From Pseudomonadota bacterium (lineage in GTDB: Bacteria; Pseudomonadota; Gammaproteobacteria; Steroidobacterales; Steroidobacteraceae), in NCBI GenBank assembly GCA_021843755.1, contig JAKBWB010000003.1:1-64000 (forward strand): a DNA stretch of 64,000 nt, given 5' to 3'. A program made the position numbers and the translations under genes. The notes beneath the pieces are model-generated. The model did no database searches. It was given only the letters and a program-made list of their open reading frames with translations, and was not told where the DNA came from. Shown here piece by piece: positions 1 through 7,030 of the stretch (position 1 is the stretch's first letter; each line of letters begins with the position of its first letter).

Positions 1-290
1 GGAAGAAACGGCGCTTCTGCGCCGGTCGCGCTCGAGCGACATCATACAACTTGATTCCCGGTGCCAAAAAACTCCTCCAAAGTTAACTTAGCGGCAATGC
101 ACCTTAGCTGGACTCTTGTCCACCGCTAGTCGTTAGCTCATCCCTGATGAGCGCCTTTCGCGGCCGTCATTCGATTACCTCTGAGGATATGAGCCATGAC
201 TAGTGCCACTGGCCATACTGAGGCAACTCGTGCGAGGAAAGTGAATGGAACCAACGTGAAAGCAACCACGGGATTGGACGAGACTGACCC
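1..290. other. Left edge, no gene recognised
   Basis: No open frame here resembles a known protein. The stretch is less GC-rich than most of the window and ends at the start of the cis-prenyltransferase-like gene. It may hold that gene's promoter, but I cannot identify convincing -35 and -10 boxes. Confidence 0.4.
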
Positions 291-947
291 ATGAGTGCCC
301 AGCTACTGCCCGTGCCCCTGACGAGGCAATCACACAGCCAACGACGCTTACCCCGGCACATCGGTTTCATTCCGGACGGCAACCGGCGATGGGCGGTACA
401 ACACGGCCTTGCCAAGGAGCAGGGTTACGCGCGCGGCATTGCGCCCGGGCTGGCGCTCTTCGAAGCGTGTAAGGCGCTCGGCGTTGAGGAGATCTCGATC
501 TACGGATTCACTCAGGACAACACGCGGCGGCCAGCGGCGCAGGCCGAGCAATTTCGTTCCGCGTGCGTCGCCTTTGCGAAGGAGATCTCTCGCCGTGGTG
601 CCGCCTTGCTGGTACTGGGCGACGAGCGGTCCAGGCAGTTCCCCGTCGAACTGGCAGCGTTTCGAACCCGCCAGGGCGCGGGCATCAATGTCAATTTTCT
701 CGTGAACTACGGCTGGGAGTGGGACCTGGACGGCATCAAGGAAGGCGGACTGCGGTCGGCCGATGTCTCTCGCCTGGATTTGATAGTCCGCTGGGGCGGC
801 GGGCGGCGCTTGAGCGGCTTTTTGCCTGTGCAGTCTGTCTATGCCGACATTTTCGTGCTAGATGCGCTGTGGCCTGACTTTCAGCCGCAGCATCTGGACG
901 CTGCGTTGGCTTGGTTGGGCCGACAGGACCGGACGCTGGGAGGCTGA
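291..947 (+). CDS. Short cis-prenyltransferase (undecaprenyl diphosphate synthase-like)
   Basis: This 218-residue protein belongs to the cis-prenyltransferase (UppS) family, which extends allylic diphosphates with isopentenyl diphosphate. The N-terminal signature HIGFIPDGNRRW (residues 23-34) matches the family's H-x-x-x-x-x-DGN-x-RW and keeps the catalytic Asp (D29). The family C-terminal segment appears as RRLSGFLPVQSVYADI followed by LWPDF. The loop between the NYG motif and the RxSxF region is shorter than in housekeeping UppS, and the usual RTSGE becomes RWGGG. The protein is about 30 residues shorter than typical UppS. It is therefore probably a paralogue making a shorter or different isoprenoid, not the essential enzyme. 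It lies inside the candidate integrated element that ends at the tRNA-Pro half at 1194-1240. Product unknown. Confidence 0.8.
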   Translation: MSAQLLPVPLTRQSHSQRRLPRHIGFIPDGNRRWAVQHGLAKEQGYARGIAPGLALFEACKALGVEEISIYGFTQDNTRRPAAQAEQFRSACVAFAKEISRRGAALLVLGDERSRQFPVELAAFRTRQGAGINVNFLVNYGWEWDLDGIKEGGLRSADVSRLDLIVRWGGGRRLSGFLPVQSVYADIFVLDALWPDFQPQHLDAALAWLGRQDRTLGG

Positions 948-1193
948 TAACGGCGTGCCGCCGCACGCAAGGCCCCCTTTGCACGCTGGCTCCAGCACGC
1001 CTCCTGGGTGCAGACTGAGTCGAGGGGGCATCTCACCACGGCTAGGGGCGCCGCGGGACGCCCGGAATGAGTGACAAATCCGTGCCAACGGGGGGCCTTT
1101 CCAGGCCATTTTTCCAGGGTTCACCCCGACCCAGGCACGTGCTAAGCTGTTGATGTGTTTAAACTTTCAGTCACGTGAAGGCAGGCTCAGCGG

Positions 1194-1240
<47 letters not shown>

Positions 1241-1438
1241 ATAACTCAAAGGCTTACGCCAACAATCCGGGTCCGCCGGATCGCACCGGCCACTCGGGGA
1301 CTCATGGGGGACTCACGCCGTCCCCTCACTTATCGGACCTTCAGCCCAGGACCGCGAGGGCAACGCGGGCCCGTGCCCTATTGGTTGGTAATCGCATGCC
1401 CCGGCAGCAGCACCGTGTTTCGATCCACGCCCCCGCGC

Positions 1439-1448
1439 GGGGGGGGGG
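1439..1448 (+). repeat. Homopolymer G10
   Basis: Ten consecutive G residues lie just past the stop codon of the DUF6499-like frame, which reads on the minus strand. A longer homopolymer sits inside that frame. Either tract could reflect slippage or a sequencing artefact. Confidence 0.9.
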
Positions 1449-1464
1449 CTACGACCGCTCACGA

Positions 1465-1785
1465 TTAGCATCGCGCCCAAAAGCGCTCCGCCACCGTTAC
1501 GTCCGCTCGATGTGAGTGCATTTCGTCTCTCACCAATGTGACAGGCGGTGCAGCCCCGATCACCCAGACTGGTGAGACCTGCCGCGCGTCGAGCCGCGGG
1601 TCAACGAGTGCCGCGAGTCCCCCCCCCCCCCACCGCGCTGCGACACGTTGCGACGCACTGCGACGGCAACGCACCCAGTCGCGGTGATAGCGCGGATCGC
1701 GACGCAAGTACTCCCACGCCCGAGAAGCCGGGTCGAGATGCAGTACGTACGCGTACGCTGCGGAGCAGACCCACGAGTCGTCCAT
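1465..1785 (-). CDS. DUF6499-type (DUF2285-associated) ICE protein, probably truncated
   Basis: The 106-residue product has the pattern W-x-x-x-AAYAYVLHLD, then AWEYLRRDPRYHRDW (residues 5-37). I recognise this as the N-terminal DUF6499 module of DUF2285-type transcriptional regulators common in proteobacterial integrative conjugative elements. The part after the glycine run (LAALVDPR, then PVWVIGAAP) still reads like the family's middle segment. Full-length relatives carry a further DUF2285 DNA-binding domain, missing here. Residues 53-56 are encoded by a 13-base G tract (C13 on the plus strand, 1619-1631), and a second G10 tract lies just past the stop. It is probably a remnant of an element or a slippage-prone gene. 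Neighbouring the tRNA-Pro scar supports a mobile origin. Confidence 0.6.
   Translation of the reverse strand: MDDSWVCSAAYAYVLHLDPASRAWEYLRRDPRYHRDWVRCRRSASQRVAARWGGGGLAALVDPRLDARQVSPVWVIGAAPPVTLVRDEMHSHRADVTVAERFWARC
1619..1631 (+). repeat. Homopolymer C13 inside a coding frame
   Basis: Thirteen consecutive C residues (G on the coding strand) fall within the DUF6499-like gene at codons for Gly53-Gly56. With the present length, both sides stay in one frame. Gain or loss of one base would shift the downstream half. Such a tract could act as a slippage switch or be an assembly error. Confidence 0.9.
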
Positions 1786-2100
1786 GGCGGCGTGTGTGAC
1801 TCAACGTTTGTTCGCCTTATGGATCTGATGTCGGCCGCGACGTCCGCTGTAGCGTAAGCGGTCGGAAAACGGAAGACCGAGTTTTTCCGGAATTGCTCCC
1901 AAAACTCGAGTTGTTCTCTGCAAGCGCTTTGAATTCCCTGTTTATGCTGCATTTCTGTACGAGATCCTCTGATTAGGGGGTGGCGCGTTTCCTGCCGATC
2001 CGGTAATGCTCGCCGCCAAGGACGAGTGACGTCCGACTCATACGTCGAGGCGTCGCGCGCTCGACAGAAGTGATCACGGGATCTCGCAACATGCGGGCAC
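1786..2100. other. Intergenic region, no firm gene
   Basis: Lower-GC stretch between the divergent DUF6499-like and LysR genes. On the minus strand a frame starting at 1952 has fairly protein-like composition for about 50 residues. It then runs into the DUF6499-like gene in a different frame. I cannot assign it to a family, so it may be a leader or a decayed gene. The region probably also holds the promoters of both neighbours. Confidence 0.4.
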
Positions 2101-3030
2101 TTGAACAGACTGGCAACCCTCGCGAGGCTACGCCCCCACCGGCCGCTCGAACTGCGGCAATATCGGTATTTCGCGGTCCTCGCCGAGGAACCGCATTTCG
2201 CGCGCGCCGCCGAGCGCCTCGGCATCGGCCAGTCGAACCTGTCGCGCGAGATCCGAATGCTCGAAGATCAAATCGGGGGCAGGATTTTCTATCGCACCAG
2301 CCGACACACCGAGCTCACGGCCGCTGGCGAGCGCCTCCTCGATCACGCGCGGCGCGTCCTCGCCGCGGAGGAACATGCGCGGCTTGCCATCGGCGAACTC
2401 AAACGCAGCGCGAAGGAGCGGCTCCGGATCGGACTGTGCGAGCGCATCGCCTGCTCCCGGATCGCAACGGCCCTCTCAACCTGGCGACAGACCCATTCCG
2501 ACACGGAGCTACAGATTGTCAGCCGATCGGGCCACGCGCTCCTGGCCGAAATCGAAGCCGGTCTGCTCGACGCTGGGATCACCGCGATGCGCGTCGCAGA
2601 GCCCGGCATGGTGACCGACCGGCTCTGGACCGATCCTTGGGTGGCCGCGCTGCCGAAAGGCCACTCCCTCGCGTCGGAGCGCGCCCTCGAGCTGGCCGAT
2701 CTCGCTCGCGCGCCACTCGCCGTCCTTGCACCGGAACCCAGCGGCAGGTGTGAGCGACAGATTATCGATTATCTGCCAACGGTCGATTCACCGCTCTTCA
2801 TCGCCGAGCGCCCCACAACGGCTCTCGCGCTCGTGATCTGGGTCGAGGCGGGATGCGGCATAGGCCTCCTCACCGCAACGCAGGGCGATGGCGTCGCGCA
2901 CCCGAACGTCGTCCTCCGGCCGCTTCGCCGGGCGCTCCCGCCGGCCGAGATCCACCTCCTGCGCAGCAGTGCGCCGCCCTCGCCCCTTCTCTCAGGGCTG
3001 ATGGAGTGCTTGCGGGCGAACCGGGCGTGA
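2101..3030 (+). CDS. LysR-family transcriptional regulator
   Basis: The 309-residue protein has a LysR winged helix-turn-helix at about residues 16-75: LELRQYRYFAVLAEE, ARAAERLGIGQSNLSREI and the wing ELTAAGERLL. An effector-binding domain of normal length follows, with the usual motifs (DAGITAM for the DLAI-type stretch, then VAALPKGH). The best start is a TTG at 2101 without a clear ribosome site. The protein family begins near residue 16, so the true start could be slightly different. It is divergent from the DUF6499-like gene, and LysR genes are common cargo or regulators in integrative elements. No target operon is adjacent on the plus strand. Confidence 0.85.
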   Translation: MNRLATLARLRPHRPLELRQYRYFAVLAEEPHFARAAERLGIGQSNLSREIRMLEDQIGGRIFYRTSRHTELTAAGERLLDHARRVLAAEEHARLAIGELKRSAKERLRIGLCERIACSRIATALSTWRQTHSDTELQIVSRSGHALLAEIEAGLLDAGITAMRVAEPGMVTDRLWTDPWVAALPKGHSLASERALELADLARAPLAVLAPEPSGRCERQIIDYLPTVDSPLFIAERPTTALALVIWVEAGCGIGLLTATQGDGVAHPNVVLRPLRRALPPAEIHLLRSSAPPSPLLSGLMECLRANRA

Positions 3031-3258
3031 TCCCTCTCGCGGTGCGACCGCCCCGAACCCTCTCAATCCCCGCCCTTCGGATGACGCACGGGGTGCGAAT
3101 TTTTGCTCCTGGCTCAAGGGTTTGCGCGATGTATGGGGCGGCGAGATTCTGCACTGCCGCGCTCGGAGGGAACCCAGGAGCAAGACGGCAGTCACAGAAT
3201 GCCGTAATAATCTGTTTCTGATAGAATTAGCTTCACATTGGGGTCGTATGTTTGCATC

Positions 3259-3672
3259 ATGACCAGGAAGCCCCTCACCATCCGGGATCGCATCGCCGAA
3301 CGCATCCGTCGCACGCGCAAGACGGATGTCTTCCTGCGCGAGGATTTCGCCGCCTTCGGGGCCTACGATGTCGTCGGCCGCGAACTGCGCAAGCTGGTCG
3401 GCGAAGGACTTCTCGTGCAGGTGGGCTATGGCCTCTACGCACGCGCGAAGCCCTCGGTGCTGTCGGGCAAACCCATTCCGGTCACCCCGCTCATCGACAT
3501 TGGCTTCCAGGCGCTGCGCCGCCTGGGCTATTCGCCGCAGCCGAGCCGGGCCGCCCTGGACTACATCGAGAGACGCACGACACAAGTGCCCGCGGGTGAT
3601 CGCATTGCCGTGCCCGGTGCGCGCGTGACGCGCAAGATCGCATTCGGGCCGCGTGTCATCGAGTACACGTGA
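3259..3672 (+). CDS. AbiEi-like (DUF6088) type IV antitoxin
   Basis: The 137-residue protein resembles DUF6088/AbiEi-family antitoxins. These have an N-terminal winged helix that binds DNA and neutralise a nucleotidyltransferase toxin without direct contact. Visible features are the helix RDRIAERIRR, then VFLREDFAAFG and VGRELRKLVGEGLLVQVGYGLYA (about residues 26-60), matching the helix-turn-helix plus wing of this group, and a VPAG segment near residue 105. I chose the ATG at 3259; an in-frame TTG exists at 3238 without better support. The GTG of the next frame overlaps its stop codon (3669-3672), the translational coupling typical of AbiEi-AbiEii pairs. It lies in a lower-GC stretch. Confidence 0.7.
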   Translation: MTRKPLTIRDRIAERIRRTRKTDVFLREDFAAFGAYDVVGRELRKLVGEGLLVQVGYGLYARAKPSVLSGKPIPVTPLIDIGFQALRRLGYSPQPSRAALDYIERRTTQVPAGDRIAVPGARVTRKIAFGPRVIEYT

Positions 3673-3827
3673 AGCGGCTGACCCAAGCGCAATCGGAGCT
3701 GATTGACGCCTTCCTCGCCGAACACGGCGCTCGCGTGTCCACGGCACAGCTCGAAAAGGACTTTCTCATCTCCGAGGCGTTCTCGGCCTTTACCGAGCCG
3801 GTCGCGTACCGCGTCCGGATTATGTAG
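3669..3827 (+). pseudogene. Truncated AbiEii-type nucleotidyltransferase toxin
   Basis: This 52-codon frame starts at a GTG overlapping the antitoxin stop. It encodes an N-terminus (MKRLTQAQSELIDAFL, then LEKDFLISEAFSAF) that resembles the first 40-50 residues of AbiEii/AbiGii nucleotidyltransferase toxins, in which the E-K-D-x-x-x-x-E stretch precedes the catalytic domain. The frame stops at 3825-3827, so the whole nucleotidyltransferase core (normally about 200 more residues) is missing. The toxin is therefore inactive here, leaving an orphan antitoxin. The family call rests on position and a short match. Confidence 0.55.
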
Positions 3828-4116
3828 CTAACAGCTTTAGCTTTGCCCGTAAAATCCCTGCTCCTGGCGCAGAATCCTGGAACGAAATTAAACATCTAAT
3901 CATCGAATGGTTTGAGCGCTGGAACGAGACAACTGACGCTGGTCTGTGTGGATCTGCAGGCGGCAGGCGGCTCGGGGGAACCCGACATGACTTGCAAAGA
4001 TAGAGAACACTACAGCGAACGCGACCAGCGACGAGAAAGGCGGAGCGTCGTATTCTTGACTCCGCTCTATCCGACACAGCAGTCTCTGTTCAGCCGCACA
4101 CACCTGAGGTTTGTCC
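3828..4116. other. Rearranged stretch with a possible gene tail
   Basis: Immediately after the truncated toxin, another plus-strand frame (about 3806-4003) reads PDYVANSFSFARKI and then WNEIKHLIIEWFERWNETTD before a stop at 4001-4003. Its composition looks protein-like and it has no start of its own, so it may be the end of a gene joined here by rearrangement. I do not recognise the family. The rest has lower GC and probably includes the promoter of the gene at 4117. Confidence 0.35.
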
Positions 4117-4560
4117 GTGGAAGACATCCTGGCGATACTTGAATGTCTGCGGGGATTTGTCATCGATCGGGCCTCGCAAGAGAGCTTCGAGATGACGACG
4201 GCGGTGCTGCTCGAACTGATGAAGGTATACGGCGTGCATTCCGAGGCGATGCGCCACATGTTTCCCCTGCTTGAAGTGCTCAAGGATGATGTTCAGTCAA
4301 GCCGCTTTGAAGCGGCGCTACCAAAGGTGCTCGCCCTCCTCGAGACCTTCCGGGGAGCAGACCAAGCCGAGAAAGACACCTCAATGTCGACGGAACCCAC
4401 GGAAGAGGAAGCCGGCGGCTACGAGATTGTCAGGCTTCTTGCTGAATTAATGCCGCGCGATGCGCGCATGCCCTACACTGAGCTTGAGGCAAAGCAGGAG
4501 CGACTGCGACAGAAACTCACAGGACTCACCCTCAAACCTCCGCACAAGACGAAGCAATAG
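4117..4560 (+). CDS. Hypothetical acidic helical protein
   Basis: I do not recognise this 147-residue protein. It is acidic and leucine-rich, with predicted helices (MEDILAILECLRGFVID, TTAVLLELMKVY, ALPKVLALLETF) and a hydrophilic linker near residues 85-100. No signal peptide, membrane segment or metal motif is visible. The start chosen is GTG 4117; TTG 4111 is possible. It has lower GC than the rest of the window and lies between a broken toxin gene and a transposase fragment, which suggests acquired DNA. Function unknown. Confidence 0.55.
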   Translation: MEDILAILECLRGFVIDRASQESFEMTTAVLLELMKVYGVHSEAMRHMFPLLEVLKDDVQSSRFEAALPKVLALLETFRGADQAEKDTSMSTEPTEEEAGGYEIVRLLAELMPRDARMPYTELEAKQERLRQKLTGLTLKPPHKTKQ

Positions 4561-4612
4561 GCTACATTCCGCGCATATCGAACGTGATTTCCCGGAAATT
4601 TCCGCGCCCCGT

Positions 4613-4910
4613 TCAGGCGGCGGGTTCCTCGGCGGCCGAGAGGTATTCCTGCGTTGAGAGCTTGAAGAGCCGCAACACGGTTCGCTGCGGCTCGGTGAGC
4701 TTGTCGTAGAAGCGCTGGTGCACGCGTCCGGCCTCATCGACGAGCCGATGTCGCCGTAGGTCGGCGAACAGCTCGAACAACCGCTCGGTGGTCGGAGCGG
4801 CGCAGGGGCGCTCTTCGGGGTACAGCGGCGGTTTTAATACCGAGGGTGCGCATGCGCGCGCGGATGTCGCGCTGGATGAGCGCCTCGGTCATCAGCGCCA
4901 GGAACTACAG
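4613..4910 (-). pseudogene. C-terminal fragment of an IS1634-like (IS4 superfamily) transposase
   Basis: The reverse strand encodes LMTEALIQRDIRARM. After a one-base frameshift near the AAAA run at 4832-4840 it continues LYPEERPCAAPTTERLF, then FADLRRHRL and YDKLTEPQRTVLRLF, ending at a stop at 4613-4615. This is the typical C-terminus of IS1634-type transposases (LYPEeR, PTTerll, LtelQ). An in-frame TAG at 4905-4907 cuts the upstream side. Only about 95 of more than 500 residues remain and the DDE residues are gone, so it is inactive. I could not find terminal inverted repeats. Confidence 0.7.
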
Positions 4911-5222
4911 GAACAGGGGGACTCATCGATAAGCATGCTTGCTCTTTGTGGACGTTACCGCCGCGCTTGACGAACTTCTCTCTGCGAGCAGAGCCGCCGC
5001 GGCCGCCGGGCCTGTCATTTCCGTAGTGGATCACCTGCCGGCCTACCATTCGCGCAATGCGGGCGACATCATCGCTACGGCTGGTACCTGCCCGGGTCGA
5101 ACCCTCGGTGCCTGTCGCGATCGAGCCCACTGTCTTTCACCAGGAGTCAGACCGCTTGCGAGCGCTGCCCACCCCCCAAGGGCCGCAGAGATTTCGAGCG
5201 CTGAGACAACTGGCGCCGCTCG
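4911..5222. other. Intergenic, nothing recognised
   Basis: Open frames in this 310-base stretch have arginine/glycine-rich compositions typical of non-coding high-GC DNA. None resembles a known family. It joins the transposase fragment to the WXXGXW lipoprotein gene and may contain more of the decayed insertion sequence. Confidence 0.4.
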
Positions 5223-5555
5223 TCAACGGCGCCGGGCCCAGCCACCCCCGGTCATGCGCCAGCCGTGCGCGGTATCCACCCAGCGGCGCGGTACCCAGCG
5301 GTACCCGGGGCGGGGTGCCGCCCAATGCCCGCGCACCCAGTAGTAGCCGCTCGGCGCCCAGTTCCAATAGCCACCCAACCAGATGTTGCCGGGATACGGC
5401 GCAGGCCCGTAATACTCGACGCGTGGAAACGGCGGCGCGACGAGCACCGCGCCGCCGTAATAACCCGGCTCCGCCACGCAGGCACCGAGCGTCAGGGACA
5501 GCGCGAGCGTGACTGCCGTGATCACGGCGCGGCATGCGCGAGACCTTGCTGCCAT
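5223..5555 (-). CDS. WXXGXW-repeat lipoprotein (YXWGXW family)
   Basis: The 110-residue product has a lipoprotein signal with lipobox LTLGAC (Cys26). It continues with aromatic repeats of the WxxGxW type: GNIWLGGYW, GYYWVRGHW and GYRWVPRRW. These motifs define small outer-membrane or periplasmic proteins of unknown function (the BcpO-related group). The start at 5555 was chosen because it begins directly at the signal peptide (MAARSRACRAVITAV); an upstream in-frame ATG at 5588 would add a non-signal extension. The gene stands alone. Probable cell-envelope lipoprotein. Confidence 0.75.
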   Translation of the reverse strand: MAARSRACRAVITAVTLALSLTLGACVAEPGYYGGAVLVAPPFPRVEYYGPAPYPGNIWLGGYWNWAPSGYYWVRGHWAAPRPGYRWVPRRWVDTAHGWRMTGGGWARRR

Positions 5556-5713
5556 GTGGACCTCTCGCCTGGGGCACTGCCCCTGCAAAGCCGCTCAGTG
5601 CGGCGGATGCACGGGAGTGTGCGCCCGAGACAACTTTTTGATCACCTCGGCTTGTACGGACCGGCTGGCCCCGGCACAGTCCACGAATCCACATTCCCAC
5701 TCGGGAGAGCCCC

Positions 5714-6133
5714 GTGCCGATCGTCTATGCCCAGGAGCCGGAGCTGTCCGCCGAGGCCTTCCGTGACGTATTGATCGCCTCCACCCTCGGCGAGCGCCGT
5801 CCGGTGGAGGATCTCGCCCGCCTGGGACGGATGCTGCGCAAGGCGGATCTCATCGTCACTGCCCGCGACAGGGGCCGCCTGGTCGGCATCTCGCGCGCGC
5901 TCACCGACTTTTCGTACTGCTGTTATCTGTCCGATCTGGCGGTGGATGTCGCGTACCAGCGCCAGGGAATCGGCCGGCGGCTGATCGCCGAGACGCACGC
6001 GCTCGCCGGTCCGCTCACCACACTGATCCTGGTGGCCGCGCCGAACGCGGAGTCCTACTACCCGAGGATCGGCATGACCCAACGCCCCTCTTGCTGGACG
6101 CTGCCGCCGGCGCACCGCATGCCCGCGCAGTGA
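5714..6133 (+). CDS. GNAT-family N-acetyltransferase
   Basis: This 139-residue GNAT protein transfers an acetyl group from acetyl-CoA to an unknown amine. The acetyl-CoA-binding motif A is visible as VDVAYQRQGIGRRL (residues 78-90, Q/R-x-x-G-x-G), preceded by the beta-strand YLSDLAV. The C-terminal part has the ESYYPRIGM segment that follows motif B. The start is a GTG at 5714; no closer ATG exists. Its stop codon overlaps the copied RcnB tail described at 6130-6189. Substrate unknown. Confidence 0.8.
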   Translation: MPIVYAQEPELSAEAFRDVLIASTLGERRPVEDLARLGRMLRKADLIVTARDRGRLVGISRALTDFSYCCYLSDLAVDVAYQRQGIGRRLIAETHALAGPLTTLILVAAPNAESYYPRIGMTQRPSCWTLPPAHRMPAQ

Positions 6134-6189
6134 ATTTCGTTCGGGATGACCTCGAGCACGACGCCGGTCGCGATCGCGGCCAGGACCGC
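6130..6189 (-). pseudogene. Detached copy of an RcnB-like C-terminal tail
   Basis: On the minus strand these 20 codons read AVLAAIATGVVLEVIPNEIH. The last 20 residues of the complete RcnB-like protein encoded at 9912-10388 are AVLAAIATGVVLDVIANEFH, identical at 17 of 20 positions, and the DNA is also similar. Here the stop codon is lost (TGC instead of TGA) and the rest of the gene is absent. The copy ends exactly where the TnpB-like sequence begins, so it marks a recombination junction. Confidence 0.65.
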
Positions 6190-6462
6190 GACGTGAACGC
6201 GGCCAAGAATCTGCGGGCCGAGGGGCTGCGCATGCTCGCTGATCTCTCGCCCGCTACCGCCGAGAGGGCGGGAAGTCACGCGCGGGAAGTGGCCTGCGCG
6301 GCGCAATCGGTGCGACAGGTCACTGTCGTGCCGCTTCGGCGCCGCCCCACGCAGAACCGCGGCTCGAAGGCCCGCAAGGACCGAGGCGCGGCCAGCGCCG
6401 GTGCGCGGCGCACAGGTCGCTTCAATCGGGCGGATGCACCCAGGATTCGTGGCCGTAGATGA
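6184..6462 (+). pseudogene. C-terminal fragment of an IS200/IS605-type TnpB (OrfB)
   Basis: Reading from 6184 the plus strand encodes DRDVNAAKNLRAEGLRML and a basic tail, ending with a stop at 6460-6462. This resembles the end of TnpB/OrfB proteins, where D-R-D-x-N-A-A-x-N carries the last RuvC aspartate. The zinc ribbon and other RuvC motifs that should precede it are absent, replaced by the reversed RcnB tail. The fragment is not a functional nuclease. Its 3' region is where TnpB elements encode their guide RNA, so that portion might persist, but no conserved structure is demonstrable by eye. Confidence 0.55.
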
Positions 6463-6916
6463 TTTGCCAGCCGCCCGGAAAGTGCTTCCAGACATAACTC
6501 ACCACAAGCGCGCTGCCACCCGCTTTCCCGTCCGCAAGCGCGTAACGCGCGTAAAGGTGCAAAGCCGTAATTTCGACCCCCGGGGCGACCGCCATGAATC
6601 CGATCGGGCCAAGCTCGCTGTGATGCAATTGGCCCTTGCGATGCTGCCACCATTTGAGCTGTTGAGCATAGAGGGTCTTCCATCCCCTGATGAGCGTGCC
6701 ATTGACTGCAAACACCAGAGTGGGCGCATGCAGAAACGGGGCCATGAATCCGGCGGTATCGAGTGCCTTCGCGGATCGCAACATCCGCGCCAGGATCGGG
6801 CGGATTGCCGGCTCAGCCCCTGGTGGCGCCGCCGATACCCGGCCCGCTGCGCAAGCGGCCAGCGGCACCGATGCGCACACCACCAAGATCGCAAGACGAG
6901 CCGTCGTCAGTCTCAT
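6422..6916 (-). CDS. NTF2-like (SnoaL/DUF4440-type) lipoprotein
   Basis: The 164-residue protein starts with a signal peptide ending in a lipobox-like LAAC (Cys22). The rest has the features of an NTF2-like cone fold: helix ILARMLRSAKALDTAGF, FAVNGTLIRGWKTL, then alternating strands ending GGWQIIYGHESW. The final segment, W-x-I-x-x-x-H-x-S, is typical of DUF4440/SnoaL-like proteins. Members range from enzymes to binding proteins, so no specific reaction can be given. Its 3' end overlaps the TnpB fragment on the opposite strand. Confidence 0.7.
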   Translation of the reverse strand: MRLTTARLAILVVCASVPLAACAAGRVSAAPPGAEPAIRPILARMLRSAKALDTAGFMAPFLHAPTLVFAVNGTLIRGWKTLYAQQLKWWQHRKGQLHHSELGPIGFMAVAPGVEITALHLYARYALADGKAGGSALVVSYVWKHFPGGWQIIYGHESWVHPPD

Positions 6917-7030
6917 GATTCTCAGCCCCCCGAATGTCGGTCTCCGCCGCTCGCGAAGGGCGGCACGTTCGGCCCCGACGCGCGCTCGGGCGGACTCACC
7001 CAGGCGAACGTCGACGGGCAGGAACTGTCA

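Noticed and set aside
140-180. CTGATGAG motif that resembles a hammerhead ribozyme core
   Set aside because: The required downstream GAAA and flanking stems are not found at suitable distance.
4834-5130. 98-residue minus-strand frame with segment GRQVIHYGNDRPGGRGG
   Set aside because: It overlaps the transposase fragment in another frame and has no family match or start support.
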